From: an uncultured Saprospiraceae bacterium
GTDB taxonomy: Bacteria > Bacteroidota > Bacteroidia > Chitinophagales > Saprospiraceae
Assembly: GCA_937928575.1 (NCBI GenBank)
Contig: CALFWW010000072.1
Span: forward strand, 1 to 64,000
Direction of reading: 5' to 3'
DNA length: 64,000 nucleotides
Made by a program: the position numbers and the translations under genes. Shown here piece by piece: positions 63,628-64,000 of this stretch. The number at the start of each line of letters is the position of its first letter. Positions within the stretch are counted from its first letter, which is position 1. A model generated the notes under the pieces. That model did not search any database, had not been told where the DNA came from, and saw only the letters and a list, made by a program, of their open reading frames with translations.

Positions 63628-64000
63628 ATGACAGAACCACAAAACAGAAATTCGAATAAAATTATAAGAGGACTTGGACTACTTTTGTTTCTGGTAGTTT
63701 TACCGGGTGGTTCGTGGTACTATCTGCAAAAGGGGTTGGATTATCAAAAAGAATTACGTTCTGAATTGACTGAGTATGGCGAAGTTCCTTCATTTCAGTT
63801 GGCGGATACTGCTGGAAAATTACGAGACAGTTCTATTTTTAGTGGTAAGGTTGCGGTAGTTGGTTTTGTAACTCCTGATGAATCTGAGCAAGCAAAACAA
63901 ATGGAAGTGTTGGCAAAATTGTATGATCAATTTGATAAAAAAGATCAATCAAGAATTGTGGTTTATGGATTAAATTGGCCGCAAGATAAAAATGATTCGT
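63628..64000 (+). CDS. Sco/PrrC-like thioredoxin-fold protein lacking the metal-binding CxxxC (partial)
   Basis: The first 124 residues are in the window; the gene runs off the right edge. A basic start and one transmembrane helix (about 12-33, LGLLLFLVVLPGG) anchor a thioredoxin-like domain facing the periplasm. The order EVPSFQLADTAGKL, then SIFSGKVAVVGFVTP, matches Sco proteins, which deliver copper to the CuA site. The segment where CxxxC is expected reads TPDESEQAKQMEV, without cysteines. It follows the oxidase cluster, as sco genes do. It may have a structural or thiol-independent role. Confidence 0.75.
   Translation, partial: MTEPQNRNSNKIIRGLGLLLFLVVLPGGSWYYLQKGLDYQKELRSELTEYGEVPSFQLADTAGKLRDSSIFSGKVAVVGFVTPDESEQAKQMEVLAKLYDQFDKKDQSRIVVYGLNWPQDKNDS

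Overview
The window is a chromosomal segment of a bacterium of the phylum Bacteroidota, probably a Saprospiraceae-like lineage (the rank below phylum is inference). Supporting signs are the low GC content, TAnnTTTG-type promoter boxes with no visible Shine-Dalgarno sequences, a type IX secretion sorting domain, TamB/TamA-type envelope genes, and a long cluster for alternative complex III (ACIII) followed by a cytochrome c oxidase. I saw no rRNA, tRNA, CRISPR array or intact transposase.

Layout. Positions 1-1440 are a gene graveyard: a C-terminal coding fragment, a frameshifted hypothetical gene, a decayed coding tail, and an intact HipB-like regulator next to a truncated hipA. A large secreted T9SS protein with three 417-bp repeats follows (1619-5335, minus). 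Positions 5.8-11 kb hold stress and ion functions: a tandem-domain universal stress protein, two small paralogues (the first frameshifted at a T TTT TTA heptamer), CorA, MscS, a lipoprotein, and a broken DUF1801-like gene. tamB-tamA fill 11-18.3 kb. Positions 18.8-28.4 kb hold outer-membrane proteins, a Kef-type antiporter, and a tightly coupled minus-strand operon of Usp, two ATP-grasp enzymes and an M14/aspartoacylase-like hydrolase. A duplicated-domain lipoprotein and TerC follow. Positions 28.8-38 kb hold a Tll0287-like haem protein, two zinc-ribbon-like paralogues bracketed by repeats, a divergent AddB/AddA-like nuclease-helicase pair and a PPP-type phosphoesterase. Positions 38.1-41.8 kb look like sulfur metabolism: an ArsR repressor, a persulfide dioxygenase-rhodanese fusion, and an FeS-NrfD fusion. 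UbiD, an outer-membrane barrel and thymidylate synthase precede the respiratory cluster.

Positions 46.2-63.5 kb are one co-directional respiratory cluster: actA-B-C-D-E-F, coxB, coxA, ctaB, two subunit III genes and subunit IV. A strong terminator and the start of a Sco-like gene follow. Menaquinol oxidised by ACIII would pass electrons through its c-type haems to the CuA site of CoxB and on to the haem-copper centre of CoxA. CtaB would supply haem O/A.

The most unusual points are domain fusions within this cluster: an OmpA-like peptidoglycan-binding domain on CoxB, an HhH-like domain on ActC, and a LEA-like plus His-rich insertion in ActF. Next are the ATP-grasp/M14/Usp operon, the AddAB-like locus amid repeats, and several frameshifted or truncated genes.
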